The notes: generated by a model not told the origin, from the letters alone. 42,618 bases of DNA from Pseudomonadota bacterium (GCA_023457495.1 JAEWLQ010000003.1:1-42618), one strand, 5' to 3'; shown: positions 29,878 through 38,671, counted from the stretch's first letter. Numbers and translations: made by a program.

Positions 29878-31332
29878 TCAGGACGGTTCCCTGACTGCGG
29901 ACTTGGCGTACACCCGCTTTTCGACCTCCGCGAAACATCGCCGACCGCGCAGCGGATCCAGGTGAGGATCGAGCCGCATCCACACCAGCATCATCGAACG
30001 ATCATCGACGGCGCGGGCGAGGTCATCGCAGCCGCGGTCCAGGTCGCCCAGCGCGGCGTGGATGACCGCCATCGCGTAACCGGTGCCTAAACCCCTGCTG
30101 CTCATCTGCTCGAGTCGCGCAATCTCTGACAGCGCGCCCTCACGATCGCCTTTCCTGGCCGCCAGGTAGCCAACCTCGGCTTGGAACAGATCGGCGCTCG
30201 GCCGCAGCGCCAATTGTCTTTCCGCGCCGGCGAGATCGCCGGTGGCGATCATGGCGTTCGCGAGCACGCCGCGCGCATGCACGAAGTTGGGGTTCGCGTC
30301 CACCACGGGCGTGAGGAATGCGATCACCTCGTCGTAGCGCCGCGCGTTGTAGAGGATCAGCGCGTAGTTCGACTGGTACAGCAGCAGCATCGGCTCGAGC
30401 TCGCGCGCCTTGCGGATGTCCGCGAGCGCTTCTTCGACGTGCCCCTGGCGCGCGTGCCACATTCCGTAGTGGTGCCAGATCCGTGACAATTCCGGATTGA
30501 GCTCGCGCGCGCGTTCCAGCTCGCGCTGCGCTCCCACGAAGTCCCACTCGAGGTCCATGAGCACCATCGCGAGCGCGATGTGGCCGTGCGGATTCGACTC
30601 GTCCAGCTCGATGGCGCGTCTCGCGGATGCGAGCGCCACGGGATGTGCCTCGGACCAGGTGTTCCTGTGCCGGATCACCGACGCCGCCTGAATGTCCGCG
30701 ATGGCCGCCCAGGCCTCGGGGAAGTTCGGGTCCTCGCGCACGGCGTTCTCGAAGTTCTCGAGTGCAATCAGAGTAGGGTCCATGTCGCGACGCGAACGGT
30801 TGCGCAGCCCCTCCAGGTAGAACTCGCGGGCGCGTTCGCTGGGAACATGCTTCGACCCCGCCGAGCGGGCGACCGCGGGCGTCGCTTCCGGCGCCGAGCT
30901 CCACGCCCACCAGGCGAACGTACCGACGGCGACGACCAGCAGGCCCGTGAGCAGCGCGATGCGCGCGCCGCGCGACAAACTACTGGCCGGTACGGGCGGA
31001 GCTACGTCCACCGTTCCGCGATGGGCGATGAACCGGTATCCCACCCGCGGCAGTGTTTCGATGTACTTCGGCGCGTCGCCGACGTCATCGAGCGCCACGC
31101 GCAACTTGCGCACCGCGACGTTCAGTCCATTGTCGAAATCGACCACGCCCTGCGGCCAGAGCACCTTCACCAGCTGGTCACGCGTGACGATTTCACCGGC
31201 GTGATCGTAGAGCTCGACCAGGATGCGTAAGGGTTGCTGCGGAAGGCGCGATGCGCGGCCGCCGCGCCGCATCTCGCCCGAGATGCGGTTGACCGTCCAG
31301 CCATCGAATTGGAGTTCCGTTTCCGCCGCCAC
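29878..31332 (-). CDS. Second wHTH-TPR membrane regulator (CadC-like)
   Basis: An OmpR/PhoB-type winged helix (FDGWTVNRISGEMRRGG, IVTRDQLVKVLWPQGVVDFD, NVAVRKLRVALDD, YIETLPRVGYRFIAH) is followed by one membrane helix (ARIALLTGLLVVAVGTFAWW) and TPR repeats up to the C terminus. It lacks the TolB-like domain of the 18724-20997 regulator. The frame is open 51 codons further upstream, but that part (ending PYPSYSCPG) has no domain, so I propose GTG at 31332 (484 residues); an ATG further upstream is not excluded. It shares transcription direction with the S41 remnant 28 bases downstream. The membrane gene at 31450 is divergent, and these close neighbours are natural candidates for its targets. 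Confidence 0.82.
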   Translation of the reverse strand: MAAETELQFDGWTVNRISGEMRRGGRASRLPQQPLRILVELYDHAGEIVTRDQLVKVLWPQGVVDFDNGLNVAVRKLRVALDDVGDAPKYIETLPRVGYRFIAHRGTVDVAPPVPASSLSRGARIALLTGLLVVAVGTFAWWAWSSAPEATPAVARSAGSKHVPSERAREFYLEGLRNRSRRDMDPTLIALENFENAVREDPNFPEAWAAIADIQAASVIRHRNTWSEAHPVALASARRAIELDESNPHGHIALAMVLMDLEWDFVGAQRELERARELNPELSRIWHHYGMWHARQGHVEEALADIRKARELEPMLLLYQSNYALILYNARRYDEVIAFLTPVVDANPNFVHARGVLANAMIATGDLAGAERQLALRPSADLFQAEVGYLAARKGDREGALSEIARLEQMSSRGLGTGYAMAVIHAALGDLDRGCDDLARAVDDRSMMLVWMRLDPHLDPLRGRRCFAEVEKRVYAKSAVREPS

Positions 31333-31449
31333 GCCCGGGCAAGAATACGACGGATAAGGGAGAAGTAAGGCGAAACCAAGGGCCCGCTCATGGATTAACC
31401 GCCTCCCTCGGGCGGATGTTCGATCGCGGTCCACCTTGGGAGTCCGATC

Positions 31450-32172
31450 ATGTCCGCCGTCATCCGTCCACGTTTCTATTCGCACGTCGCCGTGTTCATC
31501 GCGGCCCTCGTTTTCGTCGGGTTTTCACGAACTTACTACCTGCGAATCCTCTCCGACCTGCCGCCCCTGACGCTGCTCGTGCACCTGCACGGGCTCGTCT
31601 CGACGGCATGGCTGGCGTTGTTCATCACGCAGACACGCCTGGTTGCCGTCCGGCGGGTCGACCTGCACATGAAGCTGGGAATTGCCGGCGTGGGGCTCGC
31701 CGCCGCGATGGTGATCATCGGCGTGCTCACCGTCGCCGCGAACGCGGCCCAGCCCGGGCTGCGGCCCAGTGGGCTGACCAATGCCCAGTTCAGCACCGTG
31801 CCCCTGACGACCACGGTCCTGTTCTCGGTACTCATCGCGCTCGCGCTGCGTTACCGCCGTAAATCTGAACTCCACAAACGGCTGATGGTGCTCGCGATGA
31901 TCTCGATCATCGGCCCGGCGGTGGGAAGACTGGCGAACTTGCTGGCGTCTGGTCTGGCTACGCCCTTCATTCAGCCGGCAGCCACGCTTTGCCTGATCGC
32001 CTGGTGCCTCGCGTCCGACTGGCGACGCCACCGCCGGGTGCACGCGGTCTACGCATCGGGCGGCGTGGCGCTGCTGGCGTCGTGGCCATTCCGCGTGTGG
32101 CTGGCGCGCAGCGACATCTACGCCCCCTTCGCCGACTGGCTCGCAAAAATGGGGACATTCCTCGTTTCCTAG
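31450..32172 (+). CDS. Polytopic membrane protein of unknown function
   Basis: The 240-residue product has about seven hydrophobic segments: AVFIAALVFVGFSRTYYL, TLLVHLHGLVSTAWLALFI, GIAGVGLAAAMVIIGVL, TTTVLFSVLIALALRY, MVLAMISIIGPAVGRL, QPAATLCLIAWCLA and SGGVALLASWPFRVWLA. The histidines in VHLHG and DLHMK, and HKR in the later loop, are suggestive of a metal or heme site but I cannot name the family. Its last eight codons and TAG stop come from a Family B repeat (the tail reads AKMGTFLVS), so the native C terminus was probably different. It is divergent from the second wHTH-TPR regulator. Confidence 0.78.
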   Translation: MSAVIRPRFYSHVAVFIAALVFVGFSRTYYLRILSDLPPLTLLVHLHGLVSTAWLALFITQTRLVAVRRVDLHMKLGIAGVGLAAAMVIIGVLTVAANAAQPGLRPSGLTNAQFSTVPLTTTVLFSVLIALALRYRRKSELHKRLMVLAMISIIGPAVGRLANLLASGLATPFIQPAATLCLIAWCLASDWRRHRRVHAVYASGGVALLASWPFRVWLARSDIYAPFADWLAKMGTFLVS

Positions 32173-32189
32173 CAAACGGGGACAGACCT
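32148..32189 (+). repeat. Family B repeat forming the 3' end of the membrane gene
   Basis: AAATGGGGACATTCCTCGTT is followed by TCCTAGCAAACGGGGACAGA and CCT. It is almost identical to the copy at 21780-21825. The TCC TAG frame supplies the stop codon of the 31450 membrane gene. Confidence 0.92.
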
Positions 32190-32287
32190 GCGGCCCCTTC
32201 CTGGCGAGAACATCCGTCCAAATCGGGGGTTGGTGATCCACCGCCCGCGATCGGTTACCTTCGTTGGCCGCAACGAAGGTAGTGCCG

Positions 32288-34843
32288 ATGAAAGTTTTTG
32301 TTCGGATCACGATCGCGCTGGTGTGGCTCACTGCCGCGCCCGTATTCGCCTGCACGGATCCCGTCTCGGTCTGCGCCAAACCCGCGCGCGATAGTCTCGC
32401 CCTGATCTCGAACGGCCAGCCCGCCGCCGTGTATGTCGATGAACAGGCGAACTCCGCGGTGAGACTCGCGGCCGAGGGCTTCGCGGGCGATCTCGAGCGA
32501 GTCAGTGGCAGGGCCGCGACGAAGCTCAGCGACATTGCCGCAGCGAGCGGCCCGCTCGTCATCGCGGGCGTCGTCGGCGAGAGCAAGGTGATCGACGAGC
32601 TCGCGCGCGCCGGCAAGATCGACGTCGCGGACCTCGCCGGCCAATGGGAGGCGTTCCGGCAGATCGTCGTCGAGCAGCCATTTCCCAACGTGCCGCGCGC
32701 CCTCGTGATCGCCGGCGCCGACCGCCGCGGCGCGGTATTCGGTCTCTACGATCTCTCCGAGAAGATAGGCGTCTCGCCCTGGTACTGGTTCGCCGACGTT
32801 CCCGTCGCGCGCCAGGCAAATGTATATCTCGCAGCGGGCTCACGCCGCGACCAGCCCAAAGTCCGCTACCGCGGCTTCTTCATCAACGACGAAGCGCCGG
32901 CCTTCACGACCTGGGCGCAGAAGCAGTTCGGCGGCGCCAACCACAAGCTCTACGCGCACGTGTTCGAGCTGCTGCTGCGCCTGAAGGGCAACTACCTGTG
33001 GCCCGCGATGTGGCAGCCGCGCGCGTTCAACGACGACGACCCACAGAACATGATCCTGGCCGATGCGATGGGCGTCGTCATGGGTACCTCGCACCACGAG
33101 CCGATGACCCGCGCGCACGCCGAATGGCATCGCAACAAGGAGCAGGGCGTCACCGGCGGCAAGTGGAACTACTCGACCAACGGCGAGAACCTGCGCAAGT
33201 TCTGGCGCGGGGGCATCGAGCGGATGATGTCGAAAGGCGATGGCAAGGGATACGAGGCCGTCGTGACGGTGGGCATGCGCGGTGACGGCGACGAGGCCAT
33301 GTCCGAAGGCACCGCCACCCAACTACTCGAACAGGTCGTCGCCGACCAGCGCAAGATCATCGTCGACGTCACCGGCAAACCCGCTGATCAGACTCCTCAG
33401 ATCTGGGCGCTCTACAAGGAAGTGCAGGACTACTACGACCACGGCATGAAGGTGCCCGAGGACGTCACGCTGCTGTTCGCCGACGACAACTGGGGCCAGG
33501 TGCGGCGCCTGCCGACTGGCGACGTGAACCGCAAGGGCGGCTACGGCGTGTACTACCACTTCGACTACGTCGGCGGTCCGCGCAACTACAAGTGGCTGAA
33601 CACCAACCAGATCGAGAAGATCTGGCAGCAGATGGATCTTTCCTACCAGCGCGGCGCGCGGGCGCTGTGGATCGTGAACGTCGGCGACATCAAGCCGATG
33701 GAGTTCCCGCTGAGTTTCTTCATGGCGCAGGCGTGGAACCCGGAGGCCATGACGCTGGAGGCGATGGCTAGCTACCCCGAGCGCTGGGCACGCGCGACGT
33801 TCGGTCCGGCGAATGCGAAGCAGATCTCTGATCTCATCACGCGCTACAGCCACCTGGCGGTGCGCCGCAAGCCGGAGTTGCTCGATGCGTCGAGCTACCC
33901 GCTGGGTGACGCCGGGGCGAAGCTCGACGGCGGCGAGTTCGGCGCCATCGTGAACGAATGGCGTGCGCTCGATCAGGAAGCGGTCAAGTTATACAACTTG
34001 CTACCCGCAGACCAGAAGAGCGCGTTCTTCCAGCTCGTCGCGCATCCCATTTCCGCGTTGGCAAACCTGCACGAGTTGTACTACGCGGTCGCCTGGAACC
34101 GCAGGCTCGCCGCGTTGAACGATCCGCGCGCGAACGAATTCGCCTCGCGCGCGGAGGCCGCGTTCGAGCGTGATCGCGAGATCGCCCATCGCTATCACCG
34201 GCTCGAAGGAGGCAAGTGGGATGGCATGATGCTGCAGACTCACATCGGCTACACCACCTGGCAGCAGCCAGAGAAGGATGTGATGCCGGAGGTGACGCGC
34301 GTTGGTGAGGCCGCGGGTGCGGCCAACGTGGTCTTCGCGAAACCGACGACGCGCACACAGGGTGGCATCGATGCCGTGGATTTCTCGCACGTTCAGGGAG
34401 CGAAGGGCCTCACCTGGCGCCGGATCCCGCGTCTCGGCAACGACCGCGGCGCCGTCACCGCGTTCCCGCAGGGCAGGCCGGCGACGACGCAGGAGGACGG
34501 GGTGTACGTCGGGTATCGCGTCAACGTGCCCAAAGACGGCGATGCCGTCGTGAAGCTGCACATGTCGCCGACGCTCAATACAAACGGCGGCGTCGATGTG
34601 CGCGTGGGCGTTTCCATCGACAATGGCCCGATGCAGACCCTCGCGCTACGCCTGACACCGTCCCCCGACCCCGGCAAGACCCCCGAACAGATCGCCTGGG
34701 AAAAAGCCGTCATCGAAAACGAATCAGTCCTGGAAGCGAAGTTCCCCGGCCTCACCAAGGGCGAACACGTCATCAAGGTCTGGCGTCTCGACGACAACGC
34801 CCTCCTCACGAAGGTAACGTTGGGGTCAGACCCCATTTCCTAG
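32288..34843 (+). CDS. GH115-family glycoside hydrolase (alpha-glucuronidase-like)
   Basis: The 851-residue exported enzyme has a signal peptide (MKVFVRITIALVWLTAAPVF) ending at VFACT. It shows the long conserved stretch of GH115 xylan alpha-1,2-glucuronidases: an N-terminal Rossmann-like domain (LVIAGADRRGAVFGLYDLSE), then the barrel with KVRYRGFFINDEAP, LLRLKGNYLWPAMWQPRAFN, GVVMGTSHHEPM, MRGDGDEAM, LLFADDNWGQVRRLP and HFDYVGGPRNYKWLN. The C-terminal third is a beta-rich accessory domain. Such enzymes remove glucuronic acid side groups from plant xylan. I chose ATG 32288 because the signal peptide begins there. The C terminus (GSDPIS) and TAG stop are read from a Family B repeat. No other xylan genes are adjacent. 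Confidence 0.93.
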   Translation: MKVFVRITIALVWLTAAPVFACTDPVSVCAKPARDSLALISNGQPAAVYVDEQANSAVRLAAEGFAGDLERVSGRAATKLSDIAAASGPLVIAGVVGESKVIDELARAGKIDVADLAGQWEAFRQIVVEQPFPNVPRALVIAGADRRGAVFGLYDLSEKIGVSPWYWFADVPVARQANVYLAAGSRRDQPKVRYRGFFINDEAPAFTTWAQKQFGGANHKLYAHVFELLLRLKGNYLWPAMWQPRAFNDDDPQNMILADAMGVVMGTSHHEPMTRAHAEWHRNKEQGVTGGKWNYSTNGENLRKFWRGGIERMMSKGDGKGYEAVVTVGMRGDGDEAMSEGTATQLLEQVVADQRKIIVDVTGKPADQTPQIWALYKEVQDYYDHGMKVPEDVTLLFADDNWGQVRRLPTGDVNRKGGYGVYYHFDYVGGPRNYKWLNTNQIEKIWQQMDLSYQRGARALWIVNVGDIKPMEFPLSFFMAQAWNPEAMTLEAMASYPERWARATFGPANAKQISDLITRYSHLAVRRKPELLDASSYPLGDAGAKLDGGEFGAIVNEWRALDQEAVKLYNLLPADQKSAFFQLVAHPISALANLHELYYAVAWNRRLAALNDPRANEFASRAEAAFERDREIAHRYHRLEGGKWDGMMLQTHIGYTTWQQPEKDVMPEVTRVGEAAGAANVVFAKPTTRTQGGIDAVDFSHVQGAKGLTWRRIPRLGNDRGAVTAFPQGRPATTQEDGVYVGYRVNVPKDGDAVVKLHMSPTLNTNGGVDVRVGVSIDNGPMQTLALRLTPSPDPGKTPEQIAWEKAVIENESVLEAKFPGLTKGEHVIKVWRLDDNALLTKVTLGSDPIS

Positions 34844-34860
34844 CAAACGGTGCCGGACCT
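34822..34860 (+). repeat. Family B repeat at the end of the GH115 gene
   Basis: GGGGTCAGACCCC is a perfect 13-base palindrome variant of the first half, followed by ATTTCCTAGCAAACGG and a diverged tail (TGCCGGACCT). The TCC TAG frame ends the GH115 reading frame. The GFA gene starts 15 bases after it. Confidence 0.88.
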
Positions 34861-34875
34861 GGACCACGACGCAAT

Positions 34876-35271
34876 ATGACCCAACTACTCAAAGGAAGCT
34901 GCCTGTGCGGCGAGGTGAGTTACACCGTCGCCGACGAATTCACGCGCGCGCTGATCTGCCACTGCTCGCAGTGCCGCCGCGCCACCGGCTCCGCATTCAA
35001 GCCTTTCGGCGTCATCGAGCGCGCCAAGTTCAAGCTGATTCGCGGCCAGATCCGCATCTACGGCGACGTGATGAACCACGACGCGCACTGCAAGAACTGT
35101 GGCTCACTGCTGTATTCCATCGTGAACGAAGGCACGATCGCGCACGTCACCTACGGCACTCTGATCGATCCGCCGACGCTCGCGCCGCAGGCGCATATCC
35201 ATGTGGCGTCGAAGGCGCCGTGGGACGTCATCTGCGACGGATTGCCGCAGCACGACGAATTTCCGACCTGA
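34876..35271 (+). CDS. GFA/CENP-V-type zinc protein
   Basis: The 131-residue protein has the cysteine pattern of the GFA family: KGSCLCGEVSY (CxC), ICHCSQCRRATGSAF (CxxC) and HCKNCGSLLY (CxxCG), which bind two zinc ions. The family is named for a formaldehyde-glutathione activating enzyme, but most members have no established activity; a small-molecule thiol or detoxification role is possible. There is no signal peptide. It follows the GH115 gene and its Family B repeat by 32 bases on the same strand, and converges with the cupin gene with only five bases between the stops. Confidence 0.9.
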   Translation: MTQLLKGSCLCGEVSYTVADEFTRALICHCSQCRRATGSAFKPFGVIERAKFKLIRGQIRIYGDVMNHDAHCKNCGSLLYSIVNEGTIAHVTYGTLIDPPTLAPQAHIHVASKAPWDVICDGLPQHDEFPT

Positions 35272-35276
35272 CCTGA

Positions 35277-35954
35277 TCAGTCGACGCAGTTCGCTGAGAA
35301 CCGCGCGTTGGCCCGCTCGAAGTTGCGCACTGCCACTGCGATGCTCCAGTCTCGCTCGGCCAGCGTCTCCGGATCCCACTCGCTGCGATGGACGCCGAAG
35401 AAATCGCCGCCGTACACGTGAATCGCGCCCGTGAGTTTTTCGATCGGGTTGTTCACCGAGTGGATCACGTCGCCCGGCAGCGGAACGACATCGCCCGCGG
35501 AAATAGCCGCGGCGCTCACCGCACCGAGCCGCGCGCCATCGCGCTTCCAGAAGATGTTGTCCTCGCGGCCCGTATAGATGCCGATCAGTGCCCACATGTT
35601 GTGATCGTGCGGCAGCAGCTGCATGAGTGGCGACCAGACGATGTTGAGGATAGTTAGCTCGGGCGAGCGGTGAAGCGCCTTCAAGCCGCCCTTTGTGGGC
35701 GGCCCCAGTCCCGCCAGCACAGCACCGCGGTTTGCGAGCTCGCGCGTGAGCAGGTCCTGGATGTGGCCCTGCGCGTCGCTCCCGCTCGCCAGAGCCGCCC
35801 GGCAGTCCTCGACGAAGCGTTCCGTATCGAACCGACGCGCGACTCGCGGAGCAGCCGTCCCGGCCCGCACCGACCCTTGATGCAACGCGACCACAGCGCC
35901 GCCGCCGAGCAACAACTCGCGCCGCGACAATGAGATTGGAGATCTTTTCGCCAT
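35277..35954 (-). CDS. Exported cupin, cysteine dioxygenase-like metal-dependent protein
   Basis: From ATG 35954 (GGGAGG seven bases upstream) the protein is 225 residues. The N terminus (SLSRRELLLGGGAVVAL) carries a twin-arginine motif and hydrophobic stretch, pointing to Tat export of a folded metalloprotein. The double-stranded beta-helix core shows PHDHNMWALIGIYTG (His116, His118) and GDVIHSVNNP (His165), with His179 close by, resembling the iron site of cysteine dioxygenase-like cupins (COG5553 type). Substrate unknown. It is divergent from the HxlR regulator and so may be its target. The Met of the longer divergent frame would overlap this start (CATG), which argues for a later HxlR start. 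Confidence 0.82.
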   Translation of the reverse strand: MAKRSPISLSRRELLLGGGAVVALHQGSVRAGTAAPRVARRFDTERFVEDCRAALASGSDAQGHIQDLLTRELANRGAVLAGLGPPTKGGLKALHRSPELTILNIVWSPLMQLLPHDHNMWALIGIYTGREDNIFWKRDGARLGAVSAAAISAGDVVPLPGDVIHSVNNPIEKLTGAIHVYGGDFFGVHRSEWDPETLAERDWSIAVAVRNFERANARFSANCVD

Positions 35955-36078
35955 GAGCGGCCTCCCTCGTGGGGTTTCCGCGCACGAGTCTCCGTCCGGC
36001 CCGCACGCGCCGCTAGTCACGAATCTGGACCGTCGCCCCGCCTTGCGCCCCGCGCCGCGCGGCGCAATGCTCCGCGCC

Positions 36079-36783
36079 ATGCGCCAGGAATACGGCCAGT
36101 TCTGTCCCGTCGCACTGTCGTCCGAGGTGCTCGCGGAACGCTGGACACTGCTCGTCGTGCGCGAACTACTGGCCGGCGCGCACCGCTTCAACGAAATCCG
36201 CCGCGGGGTGCCACGTCTCTCACCGACACTGCTGAAAGAGCGTCTGAGAACACTCGAGCGCGCGGGCATCGTCGAGCGCGTCGCCGCTGACAACACGCGT
36301 GGCGAGGACTATCGACTCACGCGCGCCGGCGAAGAACTGCGCTCCGTTGTAGCCGCCATCGGCCAATGGGGCCAGCGCTGGGCGCGCGACATCCGCCCCG
36401 CCGATCTCGATCCCGGCTGGCTCGTCTGGGCCATGCATCGGCGTCTCGACACCGACGTGATGCCCGCGGGCCGCACCGTCATCGAGATCGAATTCAGCGA
36501 CTCACCGCGGCAACCCCGCTTCTGGCTCGTGCATTCGCGCGGGCGCGTGGATGTTTGCCTGAAAGATCCAGGCTTCGAGCCCAGCGTGCGTGTGATAACG
36601 CGTGTGCGCACGATGGCGGAAGTGTGGCGCGGCATCCGGCCAATCCGCGAAGAAATCCGCAGCGGACGGCTGCAGGTTCAGGGCACACCCGCCATGCGTC
36701 GGGCGTTTCCGGGCTGGCTGATGCTCAGCGTCTTCGCGCCGATCAAGCGGATGCGCCCGGCCGCGATTGCGCAAACCAGATAG
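36079..36783 (+). CDS. HxlR-family transcriptional regulator with extra C-terminal domain
   Basis: The 234-residue protein opens MRQEYGQFCPVALSSEVLAE followed by RWTLLVVRELL, the signature of HxlR winged-helix repressors/activators, including the conserved Cys that often serves as redox or electrophile sensor. LSPTLLKERLRTLERAGIVE forms the recognition helix region and DYRLTRAGEEL the wing. After about residue 105 there is an additional domain resembling an SCP2-like lipid-binding fold (VIEIEFSDSPRQPRFWLVHS). The frame is open upstream to 35953, but the family start is at 36079 (or ATG 36067). The divergent cupin gene is the obvious candidate target, given the shared 124-base interval. Confidence 0.84.
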   Translation: MRQEYGQFCPVALSSEVLAERWTLLVVRELLAGAHRFNEIRRGVPRLSPTLLKERLRTLERAGIVERVAADNTRGEDYRLTRAGEELRSVVAAIGQWGQRWARDIRPADLDPGWLVWAMHRRLDTDVMPAGRTVIEIEFSDSPRQPRFWLVHSRGRVDVCLKDPGFEPSVRVITRVRTMAEVWRGIRPIREEIRSGRLQVQGTPAMRRAFPGWLMLSVFAPIKRMRPAAIAQTR

Positions 36784-36803
36784 CGACTCCACGCACTCGA
36801 CCG

Positions 36804-38204
36804 TCAGGTCGTTACGCCCAGCTCCTGCAGCGCACGTTCCAGCACCGGATCCCGTCCCGCCCGCACATCCTCGAGCGTGGGAACGAGCCAGATATCCGGC
36901 TCGACACCGACGCCATCGATGCGCCGCTCGTCGATGCGCAGGAAGTCCTGCACCGGCACCATGAGCTCGCCGCCGTCCGGCAGCTCGAACTTGTTTCCAA
37001 TGACCGCCGACCCGTTCGTGGTCCTGCCGATCAGTTTGCCGCGCTTGTGATCCTGTACCGCCGCCGCGATGACCTCCGCGGCGCTCGCCGTCGAGGGACC
37101 GATCAGCACGACGAGCGGGCCGTGGTAGTGATCGCCCAGCAGCAAGCCGTCCTGGATGACCATTGCTCCGTCCGCTTTCCGCGAGTAGCCGAGGATCGTG
37201 TCATCGCCCAGCAACCGCCCCCCGATGCGAGCCATCTCGAGGCTCCGCCCGCCGTGGTTGTAGCGCAGATCCAGGATCAAACCACCCGGGCCCGCGTCGT
37301 CGATGACGTCCATCGCCTTGGCCGCGAGGCCGCCGCCGAGCAGCCACGCCGGGGTGAACCCGTCGAAGCGTAGATAGGTGATACCGCCCGGAAACTGCCG
37401 CGTCTCGAAGTCCGGCGCCGGCTCGAGCTCGGCCATATCGAACTCGACCGTGAAGGCATTCGCTTCGATATACGCGCGTCGCTGCTCCTGAGTCTCGGTA
37501 CCGGGATACAGGCCCGTTTTCTCGAACTGCCGCAGTCCCTCCGGTCCCAGGTCGAGAAACTTCCCGGTGAACTTCGCCGAGTCGTTAGTCAGCCTGGTTG
37601 TCCAGTCTGTCAGTACCCATCCTGGCGTGATGCCGGCGCGTTCGGCGACGGACGCGCGAACCAGGCCATCGACCACCCTTTCGATGACGGCGCCGCGGCG
37701 GATCTGTGGATAAGAGAATCCAGGCGAGGACTTGAATGCATTGAACAGCTCACGGAATCGAGCCATGCGTTCGGCCTGTTCGCGCTCGGACACCACGGGC
37801 CGGGAAGGTAGTTTGTCCAGCAGCCCCGGTGCCATTTCCATCACCGGCGCTTCCAGCTGAGCCGGAATGGCAAACGCCACGTGCGAATCCGGAAATGAGC
37901 CCGCGAAGTTGGCGAGGACGTTCACATACAGCAGGGCAGGTTGCTCCGTCGCGGCCATCTCGCGCCAGAAAGCCTTGTACTGCCGAAATTCGTCGCTCGC
38001 GAGAACCTCGCGATTGAAGTAGCGTCGCTCGATGATCTCGCAGGCGGCATCGAACACCGCGAGGTTGCGTTCGTTGGCCGGGAGTGCGCGGAATGCGGCC
38101 TCCGCCAGCCGGCTCTCCCGGACGTGCGAATACCCGATGCCGCCACCCACGCCAACGACGAGTAAGGCGACACCCGTCGCCATCCACTTCCCTGTGCTTC
38201 CCAC
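36804..38204 (-). CDS. S41-family C-terminal processing-type peptidase, membrane-anchored
   Basis: The 466-residue protein begins with an uncleaved-looking signal anchor (ATGVALLVVGVGGGIGYSHV). The S41 catalytic core shows GGLILDLRYNHGGRSLE, then LVVLIGPSTASAAEVIAAAV with the nucleophile at Ser374, and HKRGKLIGRTTNG. The segment around residues 190-215 (ASVAERAGITPGWVLTDW) resembles a PDZ-like substrate-binding element. A GTG start with GGAGG five to ten bases upstream is clear. S41 enzymes trim C termini or degrade exported proteins in the envelope. Its tail, DERRIDGVGVEPDIWLVPTL followed by EDVRAGRDP, is shared with the short remnant at 29583-29849. Confidence 0.9.
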   Translation of the reverse strand: MGSTGKWMATGVALLVVGVGGGIGYSHVRESRLAEAAFRALPANERNLAVFDAACEIIERRYFNREVLASDEFRQYKAFWREMAATEQPALLYVNVLANFAGSFPDSHVAFAIPAQLEAPVMEMAPGLLDKLPSRPVVSEREQAERMARFRELFNAFKSSPGFSYPQIRRGAVIERVVDGLVRASVAERAGITPGWVLTDWTTRLTNDSAKFTGKFLDLGPEGLRQFEKTGLYPGTETQEQRRAYIEANAFTVEFDMAELEPAPDFETRQFPGGITYLRFDGFTPAWLLGGGLAAKAMDVIDDAGPGGLILDLRYNHGGRSLEMARIGGRLLGDDTILGYSRKADGAMVIQDGLLLGDHYHGPLVVLIGPSTASAAEVIAAAVQDHKRGKLIGRTTNGSAVIGNKFELPDGGELMVPVQDFLRIDERRIDGVGVEPDIWLVPTLEDVRAGRDPVLERALQELGVTT

Positions 38205-38272
38205 GGCTCCCTCCCTGGATCAGGCCTCAGAGTAGATAGCCTATCTTGCGTCGATGTCGCAAGGCCAGAGCC

Positions 38273-38530
38273 TTACTTGCGCCAGGGCTTGGGAAATGGC
38301 GCCGCCTCGCCGTGTGCGACTCGCTGCGCCCAGGCGTGAACGTCCTCGGCGCGATATACCTCGTCGGAGCGATCCTTTCGCGCCATCGCGCGCAGGTTCT
38401 CTTCATGGTCCGCGTACTTCTCGACCGCTTCGATGATCAGGCTGTGCACCGAGCGATCGGTCTCTTTCGCGAGGCGGGCGAGGCGAGTGCGGAGTTCCGG
38501 GGGCAAACGAATCGTGGTGGTTTCGGCCAT
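38273..38530 (-). CDS. Ribbon-helix-helix (CopG/Arc-type) DNA-binding protein
   Basis: From ATG 38530 the protein is 85 residues: TTTIRLPPELRTRLARLAKE, then TDRSVHSLIIEAVEKYADHE, a clear ribbon-helix-helix domain of the CopG/Arc type, followed by a charged tail (DEVYRAEDVHAWAQRVAHGE). Such proteins are often antitoxins, and the C-terminal tail is where antitoxins clasp a toxin. No RelE/ParE-like or other toxin gene is adjacent on either side, so it is a solitary regulator or an orphan antitoxin. The longer frame upstream of this ATG lacks domain content. No obvious ribosome-binding site is visible. Confidence 0.8.
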   Translation of the reverse strand: MAETTTIRLPPELRTRLARLAKETDRSVHSLIIEAVEKYADHEENLRAMARKDRSDEVYRAEDVHAWAQRVAHGEAAPFPKPWRK

Positions 38531-38651
38531 GCGATTGAACGTATCACCGAACCCGGCTCGACGGTCGTCGCACTGGCCATCGACGCCATGCTTTGGTCTG
38601 CCGACACGGTTCGCCACCTGCTTTCACCCAACCGGGGCCCCGTCTGCCCGT

Positions 38652-38671
38652 AAATGGGCCTGTCCCCTTTA
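38652..38671. repeat. Family B-related short palindrome
   Basis: AAATGGGCCTGTCCCCTTTA is nearly self-complementary. Its minus strand reads AAAGGGGACAGGCCCATTT, sharing the GGGGACAG core with Family B but lacking the CTAG centre. It may be a truncated or sister element. Confidence 0.5.

Noticed and set aside
38273..38530. RHH protein as part of a toxin-antitoxin pair
   Set aside because: Neither neighbouring gene is a toxin-like small protein, and no coding space for one lies next to it.
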